Under the pieces are notes generated by a model. That model had not been told where the DNA came from, did not search any database, and saw nothing but the letters and a program-made list of their open reading frames with translations. Both the position numbers and the translations under genes were made by a program. From assembly GCA_001803235.1 (NCBI GenBank), contig MHBL01000426.1, forward strand, positions 1 through 49,659: DNA of 49,659 bases, given 5' to 3'. How positions within the stretch are numbered: position 1 is the first letter of the stretch; the number at the start of each line of letters is the position of its first letter. Source of the DNA: Lentisphaerae bacterium RIFOXYA12_64_32. Lineage in GTDB: Bacteria; Verrucomicrobiota; Lentisphaeria; Oligosphaerales; YB12-FULL-65-16. This document shows positions 15,557 to 24,901 of this stretch, in pieces.

Positions 15557-17422
15557 ATGATCGCAAGCGAATGGACGAGACGGGAATCGGTGCGCATGTG
15601 GAAATCCGGAATGAGTCATCGGCGGCTAGGAGGTACTGTTGCGGTCGTGATGCTGCTCTCCGGACTCGCATGCCGACCTCTTCTGGTGTTCCTCGTCCCG
15701 GGATTCCTGGTGCTCTTCTTCCCGTTCGTCGGACCGATCAGTCTGCCCGTCGCGATAGCCCACGTAGCGGGTGTCTCGGCTGCATTCTGGGTGTGCCTGT
15801 TCTGGTTCCTGAAATACATTCCTGTCCCGCTGCATGTCGCATTCTGGGGTGTGGTCGGCGGCGCTGCCGTCCTAGCTCTGTACCGGGTTGCCCGGCGCCG
15901 TCCGATATGCCTGGTGTCCTGTGATCTCTGCAGTGTACTCGGCATGGCGATCATTGCCTGGGTTGTCGCGCTTCGATTCCTCCCCTTGACCCAGTGCCTC
16001 GCGCCCGCCGGGGCTGACATGAGCATGCACGCTTACATCACGGAACTCATGTTACGAAAGGACGGCGTTCCGGACAGCTACCGCCCGATCCTCGGCATTG
16101 ACCGGTTTGACACCTTTCCAGTAGGTTTCCACACGTTGAGTGCGCTGGTGTCCATGACCGGGAACCTGCCTGCCTACCGCGGAACCTTTGTCGTGACCTG
16201 TGCAACGTATGCGCTCCTGACAGCCACCCTGTTCGTCTTTCTCAACGTCTATCTGGAACGGGAGTACGCGTGGATTGCCTCGCTTTGTTTCACCTTTGTT
16301 ACCTGCGCACCCCAAGGTTACGTCGAGTGGGGTGGAAACCCAACCATTCTGGCCCTGGTATTCTTGGCTCTCTTTCTGACCATCTTCGAACAGAGCGGTC
16401 AGCGCCGACCCGAAACACTAATCATAGGCGGACTATTCCTGGCCGCGGTCCTCTTGACCCACACACTGGTCTTCTTGCCGGCAGCCTACGCCTTTGGCAT
16501 CCCGTTTCTAGTCGTGTTTCTGTGGGACCAGCAAGTGAGAGGCGCACAATGGCGCCGCGGTCTTGTGATTCTGTCCGGGGTCGTCTTCGTCTCCCTGCCC
16601 TACCTGATGGCGGTTGACTTGGGGACTGACAGTCCCGCAACCCGCGAATGGATCCGACACTGGGTCCGCGATACACCCCATGCCTGGCACGGTTCGTTCA
16701 GGGATTTCGCGTGGACCGTACCTCTATACATTCTGAACGGTTTCGGCCAGATAAAGGGACTGCTTCTGCCTCTGGCCGTCGGATTCGTCGTTCTGGCCCG
16801 AACACGGCGTAGGGTTTGGGTCCAATACACACTGGTGCTGATCGTTCTCATCCTGCTGATCGTGTCCACGCGATACTGGGTTCTGCCATTCGCCTTCGCC
16901 GTGTATCCGGAACGCACCGCGACAATGGCCATTCTGCCGTTCGGCCTTCTTCTGGGCACAGGCATTCAGAGTCTGTTCTCGCTGCTGTCGAGGAGGACGC
17001 CGTGGCCGAAGCTGCCAAGCACCATCCGGACGTGTTTCCTAGTGGTGCTGGTTTGGAGCCTGTGGTGGTTCAACGAAGCTTCGTTTGCCGCCGTGCTCCG
17101 GAACGAGACCTCGGTCACGTCCGCGGACCTGACCGCGTTCGAATGGCTGGACCAACAAGCCCCCGCAGATGCCGTCATCGAGAACAACTACGGCGACGCC
17201 GGAATCTGGATCCCAGCTATCGTCTTTCGGCCAGTAACCTCACCACACACAAATGTGGCCTATCTTGACAAGCGGACTCGGCTCCCTGCCCCGAAGTATG
17301 CGTACATCGGTCCCGCGCGCGTCTACGAATGCCAACTAGAGCCCCGTCGATTTCTGAGTGACCCGACGTATCGAGTCGTATACCATAGGGGCGGCGTTTG
17401 GATCTTCGAACGCGTGCGGTAG
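15557..17422 (+). CDS. Polytopic GT-C-like membrane protein
   Basis: A roughly 621-residue integral membrane protein with about 13 hydrophobic segments and a C-terminal soluble tail of about 90 residues. The first non-cytoplasmic loop has APAGADMSMHAYITELML, with an acidic residue where GT-C enzymes place their catalytic Asp. Other segments are GYVEWGGNPTILALVFLALF and FAVYPERTATMAILPFGLLL. The tail (LTAFEWLDQQAPADAVIENN) resembles C-terminal domains of GT-C glycosyltransferases that use polyprenyl-phosphate sugars. AAGGAGG (15539-15545) fits the ATG at 15557 at 11 nt; an ATG at 15548 is too close. It is the only plus-strand gene of the locus and is convergent with the next one (11-nt gap). 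Confidence 0.72.
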   Translation: MIASEWTRRESVRMWKSGMSHRRLGGTVAVVMLLSGLACRPLLVFLVPGFLVLFFPFVGPISLPVAIAHVAGVSAAFWVCLFWFLKYIPVPLHVAFWGVVGGAAVLALYRVARRRPICLVSCDLCSVLGMAIIAWVVALRFLPLTQCLAPAGADMSMHAYITELMLRKDGVPDSYRPILGIDRFDTFPVGFHTLSALVSMTGNLPAYRGTFVVTCATYALLTATLFVFLNVYLEREYAWIASLCFTFVTCAPQGYVEWGGNPTILALVFLALFLTIFEQSGQRRPETLIIGGLFLAAVLLTHTLVFLPAAYAFGIPFLVVFLWDQQVRGAQWRRGLVILSGVVFVSLPYLMAVDLGTDSPATREWIRHWVRDTPHAWHGSFRDFAWTVPLYILNGFGQIKGLLLPLAVGFVVLARTRRRVWVQYTLVLIVLILLIVSTRYWVLPFAFAVYPERTATMAILPFGLLLGTGIQSLFSLLSRRTPWPKLPSTIRTCFLVVLVWSLWWFNEASFAAVLRNETSVTSADLTAFEWLDQQAPADAVIENNYGDAGIWIPAIVFRPVTSPHTNVAYLDKRTRLPAPKYAYIGPARVYECQLEPRRFLSDPTYRVVYHRGGVWIFERVR

Positions 17423-17433
17423 GGTAGGGAGAT

Positions 17434-18711
17434 TCACCCCCGTCCGGGTTCAGCCCCCGCGTCTCGCCTATCGCGCATGCCCGTGAGGCAGCGCAACATC
17501 TGCAACCAACGCCGCATGCGAGCCCCACGAAAGCCCGGGTTGCCGAGAATGTCCCCCGTGATCTCCGCAAGCCAGCCTGCGGTGGAAGCGGTCCTGCCAA
17601 GTCGGTCGTCCTCTTCGCCAAAAAGCCGTTCGTAGTCCGAGATCATCCGGTCCCGGGTGAAACGCTGCCTTGCACGAATGATCGCTTCTTCGCCCATCCG
17701 CTGCCGTGCCGCAGGGGAACTGAGCAATTCCACCACAGCCGAGGTAAATGCTGCGATGCTGCGGGGCTCAACCAGTCGGCCGTTGATGCCATCATCCACG
17801 ATGCTATCGGTGACTCCCTGCAACCGCGTCACGACAGGCACCGTGCCGCACAACATGGCTTCGGCAATTACCTGACCAAAGGACTCCCCCACCGTCGGCA
17901 GTAGGAGCAGGGCCGCTCCACGAAATGCTTCGGGCATCCGGTTTGGCGGCAACTGCCCCAACCAGGATACGGCGTCCGTCAACCCGTACCGCGCCAGTTC
18001 CTCGGCGATGGACCGTTCCAAGTCGCCGCATCCCGCGATGGACAAGCGCACATCGGGGACTGCCGCACGGACCCCGCGAAGTATTCCGGGCAACAGGTCG
18101 GCGCCTTTGTGGGCCATAACAGCGCCCGCGAACACGAGCGTCCGCTCAGCAAGTCCATTCCGTTCCGACCTGCCCACAAAAACGTCCTCCGGGACACCAT
18201 GCGGGACAAACCGCACGCGGCTCTGTAGTCGAGGCCCCAAGACCCGCCTGGCTTCGTCAGCCACTGCGGGACTCGGAGCGACCCAGCGCCAGACCCGCCG
18301 CCGCATGATGCTCGCGACCTGGTAGTGGGCACGTTCGTTCGCGTGGAGAATCGCCACCGGTTTCACGGTGCGGTCCAGAAGCGGCAGAGCATAGTGGACT
18401 AGTGGCGCATGGTTCAGCAGAAGGACTTCAGGAGCCGTCTCGCCCAGAATCTTCGCACACTCCCGGACCTTCCCCAGCGACAACGGCAAGGGAGACAGGT
18501 CATGGCAGCGAAACTGTCCGGAAAGCTCCTTCCACCGGTCCCCTGGCCCCTGGGTGGCCAGAAGCTGCACATCCCACCCCCGCCGCTGCCATGCCTCGGC
18601 CATGTTGGCGGCAAAGACCTCCGCCCCGCCCTCACGGGTAAAGGCCGGGGCCGCGATCACCATGCGCCGAGGAATTACTGTCGTGGCGTCTCTCAAGTTG
18701 ACCACGTTCAT
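17434..18711 (-). CDS. GT4-family glycosyltransferase
   Basis: A 425-residue GT4 enzyme. MVIAAPAFTREGGAEVFAA marks the first Rossmann half, FVPHGVPEDVFVGR the hinge, VFAGAVMAHKGADLLPGIL the donor loop, and GESFGQVIAEAMLCGTVPVV the E-x7-E motif. The start is the ATG at 18711, overlapping the upstream stop as ATGA. A longer frame to 18753 lies inside the upstream gene. It is translationally coupled to the next GT4 gene, suggesting successive transfer steps. The C-terminal extension of about 60 residues (LAEITGDILGNPGFRGARMR) is arginine-rich. Confidence 0.9.
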   Translation of the reverse strand: MNVVNLRDATTVIPRRMVIAAPAFTREGGAEVFAANMAEAWQRRGWDVQLLATQGPGDRWKELSGQFRCHDLSPLPLSLGKVRECAKILGETAPEVLLLNHAPLVHYALPLLDRTVKPVAILHANERAHYQVASIMRRRVWRWVAPSPAVADEARRVLGPRLQSRVRFVPHGVPEDVFVGRSERNGLAERTLVFAGAVMAHKGADLLPGILRGVRAAVPDVRLSIAGCGDLERSIAEELARYGLTDAVSWLGQLPPNRMPEAFRGAALLLLPTVGESFGQVIAEAMLCGTVPVVTRLQGVTDSIVDDGINGRLVEPRSIAAFTSAVVELLSSPAARQRMGEEAIIRARQRFTRDRMISDYERLFGEEDDRLGRTASTAGWLAEITGDILGNPGFRGARMRRWLQMLRCLTGMRDRRDAGAEPGRG

Positions 18712-19928
18712 CCTGATCTCACCGCCAGCAAACGTTCGGTCACATTCAGCCAATCCCTGTCCGTCAAACAGAACCGCCGTGCCGCAGAACCCATCTTCCC
18801 TGCCAGTCCGGGTGTGACGGCAAACCGCTCCATCGTATCCGCGAGCGCGGCTGGCTGATCATACTCACAGAGCAGACCCGTTACCCCCTCCGTGATGACT
18901 TCGTTCGTAGCCAGCACGTGACTTCCTTCCGGGCACTGGTATGCCACGCAAGGCAGTCCCGACGCCATGGCTTCGAGCAAGACCTGACCAAACCCCTCGC
19001 TGAGCGACGGCAGTACGAACACATCTGAAGCCTGGTAGTACTCCGCGGGTTCCGGGATTTCGCCGGGGAACAATACAACGCCCGGGAACACCCCGGCGCG
19101 AGTCCCAACCACGAAACCGGTGTCGAACGGCCCAAGCATGACCAACGCCTTGGGGGCGGCACCAGACAGCAAACGGAAGGCCTCGACAACTCCCTGCGGG
19201 TTCTTTTCCCGTGACGATCTGCCAACATAGAGGAAGACAAAAGCATCCTGCGGTATCTGCAGCCGTTCCCGCAAGGTTCGTTTCTCGTCGGAATCGGCGG
19301 GCCGAAAGCGTTCCGTGTCCACACCTGCCGGGATCACCTGGTAGAGGTTCGCATCGAACCCGTAGAAACGGGTAATCTCCTGCCGCTTCGCCTCACTCAG
19401 CACGACGCGGAGTTCGCAACGGTGGAGCAGACGGCGCTCCAACCATCCCAGGTAGTTCTGCTCGCACCAACCACTCAGTCGCCTGAAGGCCCGCCCCGAG
19501 GCCGTGCGCGCCCGGTGGTGCACGGCGGCCCGCAGATAGACGGGGCAGGCTGTTGCCTGGATGTAGGTGACGCGCGGCCTGCAGGCGCAGGACATGACCC
19601 CCGCCAACGAGAAGACGTCGCGCACCCACGCGACATCAAACGTTCGAGCGGCCAGCAAATTCGCCGCAGCGCGCTGGGACGCCCAAACCTGTCGGACCGG
19701 ATCAAGCAAGTTCATGGGCGGCCGAGAATCGGGACGCTGATACCGCAGGACCTCGATCCCCTCGATCCTTTCCTGCGCGGGCAGACCCGGTGCATGCCGG
19801 CTGACCAGGGCCGTGACCTCGTACCCCATCCGGACAAGGCATCTCCCCACGTTGAGAAGGTAGTTCTCTATCCCGCCGATCGCCGGGAAGAAGAACGTGT
19901 TGGCGAGCAGTATTCTCATCCTGTTCAT
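18708..19928 (-). CDS. GT4-family glycosyltransferase
   Basis: A 406-residue GT4 enzyme with MRILLANTFFFPAIGGIENY at the N-terminus (the acceptor-side GG loop), VIPAGVDTERF, FLYVGRSSREKNPQGVV and LPSLSEGFGQVLLEAMASG (E-x7-E). I chose the ATG at 19928 (three residues before MRILL). The long frame to 19997 begins with TTG in non-coding sequence. It lies 113 nt downstream of an acyltransferase gene and directly upstream of, and overlapping, the next GT4 gene. Confidence 0.9.
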   Translation of the reverse strand: MNRMRILLANTFFFPAIGGIENYLLNVGRCLVRMGYEVTALVSRHAPGLPAQERIEGIEVLRYQRPDSRPPMNLLDPVRQVWASQRAAANLLAARTFDVAWVRDVFSLAGVMSCACRPRVTYIQATACPVYLRAAVHHRARTASGRAFRRLSGWCEQNYLGWLERRLLHRCELRVVLSEAKRQEITRFYGFDANLYQVIPAGVDTERFRPADSDEKRTLRERLQIPQDAFVFLYVGRSSREKNPQGVVEAFRLLSGAAPKALVMLGPFDTGFVVGTRAGVFPGVVLFPGEIPEPAEYYQASDVFVLPSLSEGFGQVLLEAMASGLPCVAYQCPEGSHVLATNEVITEGVTGLLCEYDQPAALADTMERFAVTPGLAGKMGSAARRFCLTDRDWLNVTERLLAVRSG

Positions 19929-20041
19929 CCGACCTGAGGTGGCACGGCCGAGAACGGAAACCGGCCCGTCGAGAGGGGCGTGCCTGCTCTTGTCCAATGG
20001 GGAACTCGCGAGACGCCGAACCGTTCACGTTCCGTTTCGGT

Positions 20042-21238
20042 TCACGGTCGACCCGGAGAGAAGTACCTCTTGAGACGCAGGAAAGGCGCTTCGTAAAGGT
20101 GGAAACTGCCGACGGCCAACGCAAAACAAACCGCAGTGCAGAGACAGAGGTGCAGAACCTGTGCCAGGATCTCAGACCCGCACAGGCGGATCAGTCGTTC
20201 TATCGAGAACAACCGCCAAAGTTGCGGTCTGAGTACGCCATGGATTACGTAGAGACCGTAGCTGTACTTGCCGAAGCTCCGAAGAACCGGGTTTTCCAGG
20301 ACGGCGCTTAAGAGGCCGCATGGTCGATTCCGCAAAGCCACCGCGAGCACGCAACCGCAGAGGCCAGCCGTCACGGTCTCTTTGAAGATGCGGTACGGCC
20401 ACAGGGTCGCCTGCCAGGCGCGCGGCACGGCGGAAAGGGCCAAGTACGCGGCCCCCAGAACCAGGCACCCGCGCAGCGCGACGCGAAACCATTCGCCGTG
20501 CCGGTCCAGGCGAGTCTGATCCCGCACCAGCACGGCAATCAGGCTGCCAAGCGCCAACCCATCGAGGTGCGTCAGGCTCTGCCAGCGGAACAGCCAGGGC
20601 GCATCATTCCCCAAGAACACATAGCCAGCCCGGCACGACACTCCGAGTACCATCGCGCCCAAACACACCCACGGCAATCTCTTGGGCCGCACGATATGGA
20701 CGATAGCCGGCCAAACCAAATAGTAGTGCTCCTCGACGCAAAGGGACCAGAAATGCCCAAGCATGAACACACTGGAGTCGTCCCACGGTCGCCCCAGGAA
20801 AGGAAGATTCGAGAGGTATGCCCACAGCCAAACCTGCAATCGGACGATACGCTCCGCGGCCGGATCAAACTGGAGAAAAAGGGGCGCCACTACGAAAATC
20901 GCCACCAACGTGGCGTAGTAGAGTGGAAAGATGCGCAGAACCCGGCGCATGTAGAAATTGCGGAAGTAGTGGGCATCATCACGGGAATCGAGCAGAATAC
21001 CCGTTATCAGGAAACCCGACAGAACGAAAAACAACTCCACCCCATCTGTACCAATGAGCGCAAGCTTCGTGAGAACCGGACCGATGATCAGATGGGATCC
21101 CGTCTGCACGAAGAACTCTTCGTGAAAGAAGTGAACAATCAACACAAGGATGATCGCGATGCCACGCAAACCATCCAAGGCCGGGATGTGGCCATGGCCG
21201 TCGAGGCGGGTTTCCGAGCCTGTTTGCGCAACCGCCAT
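20042..21238 (-). CDS. Acyltransferase-3 (OafA-like) membrane protein
   Basis: A roughly 398-residue integral membrane O-acyltransferase with about 10 transmembrane segments. It moves an acetyl or similar group from the cytoplasm onto an envelope sugar. Family motifs are complete: IPALDGLRGIAIILVLIVHF (catalytic His), DGVELFFVLSGFLITGILL, the RRVLRIFPLYY arginines, FWSLCVEEHYYLVWP, LTHLDGLALGSLIAVL and the C-terminal SFHLYEAPFLRLKRYF. An ATG at 21238 follows CAGGGG at 6 nt; the ATG at 21244 is an alternative. It lies 15 nt after the alpha/alpha-toroid gene (9 nt from the 21244 start). Confidence 0.92.
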   Translation of the reverse strand: MAVAQTGSETRLDGHGHIPALDGLRGIAIILVLIVHFFHEEFFVQTGSHLIIGPVLTKLALIGTDGVELFFVLSGFLITGILLDSRDDAHYFRNFYMRRVLRIFPLYYATLVAIFVVAPLFLQFDPAAERIVRLQVWLWAYLSNLPFLGRPWDDSSVFMLGHFWSLCVEEHYYLVWPAIVHIVRPKRLPWVCLGAMVLGVSCRAGYVFLGNDAPWLFRWQSLTHLDGLALGSLIAVLVRDQTRLDRHGEWFRVALRGCLVLGAAYLALSAVPRAWQATLWPYRIFKETVTAGLCGCVLAVALRNRPCGLLSAVLENPVLRSFGKYSYGLYVIHGVLRPQLWRLFSIERLIRLCGSEILAQVLHLCLCTAVCFALAVGSFHLYEAPFLRLKRYFSPGRP

Positions 21239-21253
21239 TATCATCCCCTGCCG

Positions 21254-22444
21254 TCACGCCCGGCGCTGAAAGCGTTCCAGGAACTGTTGGGTCCACCGTT
21301 TTCCGTGCTTCTCAGGACCGGAGAAGTCGACCGACTCCATCTTGCGGTAGCACTTCTCCGCAATCTCGGCACAAACGGGGTCGCGCCAGCAGAGGAACGC
21401 CCTCGCCACGGCCTGGAACACCCAGGCATCGGAACGGACCATGTAGTCCGTCGAGTACGGTTTGCCTTCGGGAGTGAGTACGTCGTAGAAGAACTCGCCG
21501 TTCCAGGCATGTCGAACGAACCAGTCGAGTTGAAACTTGCCTGTCTCGAGGTAGAGGTCCCTACGATCCGGCAGGACGATTGCCGCCTCGATCATCCCGG
21601 AGACAACCGAGCACAGGCCCCACGTATGGATGAGCCCGTCGAAGAAACGGTCGTCATTGCAGTAGGGCAACACACCCTGGCTCCGCTGGACGGCAACGAT
21701 GTGGTCGGCCGCTTCACGGATGACATCCAGCTGGCGCGGCAACGGCGCCAATTGCTGAGCCAGTGCATGCACCTCGACCTGCTGAACTTGATGATAGTAA
21801 TCGATCTTCTCCGGGCGGTCGGCTGGCAGGGCAGGCCAGGTTGGGTCGTGATACGGCCAGAACCTGCCGGGCGTGCCTTCGGCCACAGCCATCGCCGCCC
21901 AGAGGTAATCCACCATGCCGGCGTAGAGGTCGCGGAGCGCGTCATCGCCGCCAAACGTTCCGATATACACTCCCAGCGCGGCAGCCCCGAATGACGTGCC
22001 GTTGGGAATGGCGACCTCCAGCGTCGTGGCCGGGGCATAGGGGAGCGCCCAACCTCCGGAACGCGTGCGCACCGCGTTGCGGCGGATCCATTCCGCAGCA
22101 CGTTGGCAGGGCTTCCGGACTTCGTCCAACCCGAACTCGCGCCCAGATTCCGCCATGGCCAACAGCGCCGTAGTCTCCGAACTCTGCGACTCTCCGGCCC
22201 GGTGCGGTTGCCCAAAAGAGAAATCGTAGCCGATGTCGAATCCACCATCTTGGTGCTGCACACGGACCAACCGCCAAAGAACAGACTGTGCCCGTGCCCT
22301 CCACACGTTCTCACAGGTTACACGCCACATCCGAACGCAGCCCTGCAAGGCCTTGTACAACGTTTGCGCACAGTGGTGCACGTACGGCGGACGGCACAAC
22401 CAACGCCGGGCCGCGCGTCCCAGAATGGAGCGGACTGTCGCCAA
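21254..22444 (-). CDS. Alpha/alpha-toroid protein of unknown function
   Basis: A roughly 396-residue soluble protein built of repeated helical hairpins. I do not recognise an exact family. VRVQHQDGGFDIGYDFSFGQ, the SQSSETTALLAMAESGREFG helix pair, and AADHIVAVQRSQGVLPYCND look like repeats of six-hairpin glycosidase or terpenoid-cyclase-like toroids. No signal peptide is visible. The start is a TTG at 22444, supported by GATGAGG 7 nt upstream and a 12-nt gap after the acyltransferase stop; an ATG at 22330 is the alternative. Lying between two acyltransferase genes, it may act on a glycan or lipid precursor. No reaction can be assigned. Confidence 0.65.
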   Translation of the reverse strand: MATVRSILGRAARRWLCRPPYVHHCAQTLYKALQGCVRMWRVTCENVWRARAQSVLWRLVRVQHQDGGFDIGYDFSFGQPHRAGESQSSETTALLAMAESGREFGLDEVRKPCQRAAEWIRRNAVRTRSGGWALPYAPATTLEVAIPNGTSFGAAALGVYIGTFGGDDALRDLYAGMVDYLWAAMAVAEGTPGRFWPYHDPTWPALPADRPEKIDYYHQVQQVEVHALAQQLAPLPRQLDVIREAADHIVAVQRSQGVLPYCNDDRFFDGLIHTWGLCSVVSGMIEAAIVLPDRRDLYLETGKFQLDWFVRHAWNGEFFYDVLTPEGKPYSTDYMVRSDAWVFQAVARAFLCWRDPVCAEIAEKCYRKMESVDFSGPEKHGKRWTQQFLERFQRRA

Positions 22445-22456
22445 ACAAGGACCTCA

Positions 22457-23608
22457 TCACCGTCCGTAAGGGAAATGGCGTTTCAGGTTCACGATCGGCT
22501 TCTCATACAAGTGGTAACTGACCGCAGCCAAGGCCACCGACACGGCGGTTGCCCAGAGCATATACCAGACAAGTCCAGCGACCTGGCTCTGAGCCCGACA
22601 GGCGATACTCTCAGGTCTGAACCAGATGCCGAAACAGGGAATCAACAGGCCATGGTAGACATAGATGCCGTAACTGTACTCGCCCAACCGCCGGGAAGCA
22701 GGGTTGCTGATGACCTTCAGGAGAGCACCGGAGCCCTGATCGGCAACGCACACTACGACCAAGCTCCCGAAGAACAACGCAAACACCAGGTACCGCAGCA
22801 CTTCAATTGTACCAACACACATACTCCGAGGGACCAAAGCGAGGCCACCAGTCAAGACAGCCAACAACAGGAGAGATTGGGGAGCAACACGCTTCACAGC
22901 TTCCCAACTCCAGCCATTCTCAAACCGCACCGCAGCCAGACATGTACCAACGGCCAGCGCGTCAACGCGGGCAAAGGTGAAGTACCAGATCTGCGTGTGA
23001 AAACCGACGACTTCCATCCCTGCACGAGTCAGAACCGCAACAACTATAAGTAGCAACGAGGTCCGGACTATGCCACGGGGGCTCAGAAGAAACACGAGAA
23101 ACGGCCAAACAAGATAGAACTGCTCTTCTACGGCCAGAGCCCAGAAATGCACGAGATTGTACGCGGGTGCAATTGGGAATGCAACGCCGTCGATGAAGCA
23201 GAGGACGTTGTTGGTGAAGGTCCAGAAGAAAACCTGAGTCTTCAGCGGAGTCACCCACTGCGACGCTCCGTGGGTCAACCAAGGGATAAGTACGAACACG
23301 ACGAGCAGACACCCATAGCACAGCGGCAGGATGCGCAGCATTCGACGGACGTGAAAAGTCCTGAAGTAACTCTTGTCGGTGCGGGACTCCAGAAGGATAC
23401 TGGTGATGAGAAACCCAGAAAGGACGAAGAAGAAATCGACCCCATGCCTTCCGAAAAGAGCCAACTTCATGATCAGAATGCCTATCGGATGTCCGAGCGC
23501 TATGACTTCCCCCCCGCCGGAGATGAAAAGATGATGCACAACGACGGCCATCGCGGCCCAACCGCGCAACCCATCGAGAGCCTCGATCCTGCCCAATGTG
23601 ATGCGCAT
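22457..23608 (-). CDS. Acyltransferase-3 (OafA-like) membrane protein
   Basis: A 383-residue integral membrane acyltransferase, paralogous to 20042-21238. Motifs are IEALDGLRGWAAMAVVVHHL, GVDFFFVLSGFLITSILLES, the RRMLRILPLCY arginine motif, FWALAVEEQFYLVWP and a C-terminal SYHLYEKPIVNLKRHF. All the conserved residues of the family are present, so it should be active, adding an acyl group to the polymer or a lipid carrier. ATG at 23608 gives the usual N-terminus. It is followed closely by the toroid gene. Confidence 0.92.
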   Translation of the reverse strand: MRITLGRIEALDGLRGWAAMAVVVHHLFISGGGEVIALGHPIGILIMKLALFGRHGVDFFFVLSGFLITSILLESRTDKSYFRTFHVRRMLRILPLCYGCLLVVFVLIPWLTHGASQWVTPLKTQVFFWTFTNNVLCFIDGVAFPIAPAYNLVHFWALAVEEQFYLVWPFLVFLLSPRGIVRTSLLLIVVAVLTRAGMEVVGFHTQIWYFTFARVDALAVGTCLAAVRFENGWSWEAVKRVAPQSLLLLAVLTGGLALVPRSMCVGTIEVLRYLVFALFFGSLVVVCVADQGSGALLKVISNPASRRLGEYSYGIYVYHGLLIPCFGIWFRPESIACRAQSQVAGLVWYMLWATAVSVALAAVSYHLYEKPIVNLKRHFPYGR

Positions 23609-23740
23609 ACGTTTCTGGTACTCTTAACGCCCCTGTCAGGTCGTTGGCAACACAAGGCTCCGCAACAAGAAGCCCCCCACGACGGAGGATAACCTCCAGC
23701 ACCAAGCGCGCAAGGACACCGGTGCAACGAAACGACGCCA

Positions 23741-24901
23741 TTACGTGCTGAGTTCGCGCAGCAGCGGCCACCACTCGGTCCCGACACCGTGCGCCGTCTC
23801 GTACCAACGGCGGAACGCCGACAGGCTCTGGGCAAACGAGCACACCGGCAGATACCCCAATTCCCGTTTAGCCCTGTCGCAGGAGTGACGCACACGCCGC
23901 AGTTGATAGAGGCAGAGCGCGGGATCGAGTCGGGCGCCTTCCGCCCTCGAACCGCTCGCCATTCTGGGAGTGAAGTCGGCACGTCCGACACATGCTCCTC
24001 GAACCAGGCGCCGACACGTTCGAATCGCCGCGGCCAGTGCGAGATTCCTCTGGAGAACAGTCCGGCGCAACACGGCCTTGACCTGCTCGAAGGTAAGGAT
24101 GGTTAGGGCCGCTTGCGCCAACGTGAGCTGATCTCCGGTCAAAGCACGCGCCGCGTCGGACGCAATCACCGGAACGCCATCCGGCACTACCTCTGCGAGG
24201 GGTGCCAAGGCCGAAATGAGATCACGCCATGTGAGGCTGTCATCGTTGGTGATAAACACGCGCCGTCCGTCGACCCTGGAACACCGAAGCGCCAACTCAA
24301 CGGCATGGCAGACATTTGCCAAGTCCACGACGTTGACCGGGTAGATGCCGTCGTCAACGAGGGTGAACCGCTGCTCGCGCAGAGCCCGCAGAACGGCAAG
24401 CAGCAGACGCGACCCCGGCCCGACCACGTGAGGCAGACACAGGACTGCACTGCTCAGGCCCTGCTGCTGTGCACGCAACACCATCCGATCCTGCTCCATC
24501 TTGTACCACCCATAGGTGCCCCTGCGGGCACGTGCCGGCGCACGTTCATCGGTGCTCTCTGAAGCCGGCGGTTCACCGTAGACCGTGACACTGCTAAGAT
24601 GCACCAGACGTTCGACATGGTGCCGCCTGCATGCCTCCAGCAGATTTCGCATTCCCTCAACAAGCTCATCGTCCACCCCCAGCGCGCAGTTGACCACGTG
24701 CGTGCAACCGCGTACCGCCTCGTCGGCATCCCGCCGTGAACAGAGGTCCGCCGTGCGCAATGACAGGCCGAACCGAAGCAGCGGCCAGGCGTTTCCAGTG
24801 TTGTGGACGAAGGCCTGGACTTCGAGACCGGCGTGGGAAACCAGCCGTTGCACGACAGCACGGCCGATCAACCCCGAAGCGCCAAAAACCGCGACTCTCA
24901 T
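23741..24901 (-). CDS. NAD-dependent epimerase/dehydratase (extended SDR)
   Basis: A 386-residue extended short-chain dehydrogenase. The Rossmann loop is VAVFGASGLIGRAVVQRL (GxxGxxG at residues 7-13). HLSSVTVYGEPP supplies the catalytic Ser/Thr and YGWYKME the Tyr-x3-Lys. It is likely to oxidise, epimerise or dehydrate a nucleotide sugar or a lipid-linked sugar. The C-terminal part (RVRHSCDRAKRELGYLPVC) is typical of SDR epimerases. It starts at the ATG at 24901 and overlaps the oxidoreductase stop by 4 nt. This coupling suggests the two act in sequence on one sugar. Confidence 0.88.
   Translation of the reverse strand: MRVAVFGASGLIGRAVVQRLVSHAGLEVQAFVHNTGNAWPLLRFGLSLRTADLCSRRDADEAVRGCTHVVNCALGVDDELVEGMRNLLEACRRHHVERLVHLSSVTVYGEPPASESTDERAPARARRGTYGWYKMEQDRMVLRAQQQGLSSAVLCLPHVVGPGSRLLLAVLRALREQRFTLVDDGIYPVNVVDLANVCHAVELALRCSRVDGRRVFITNDDSLTWRDLISALAPLAEVVPDGVPVIASDAARALTGDQLTLAQAALTILTFEQVKAVLRRTVLQRNLALAAAIRTCRRLVRGACVGRADFTPRMASGSRAEGARLDPALCLYQLRRVRHSCDRAKRELGYLPVCSFAQSLSAFRRWYETAHGVGTEWWPLLRELST

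Noticed and set aside
20498..21994. Plus-strand ORF of 498 codons
   Set aside because: Antisense to an acyltransferase with full motifs and to the toroid gene; composition is not protein-like.
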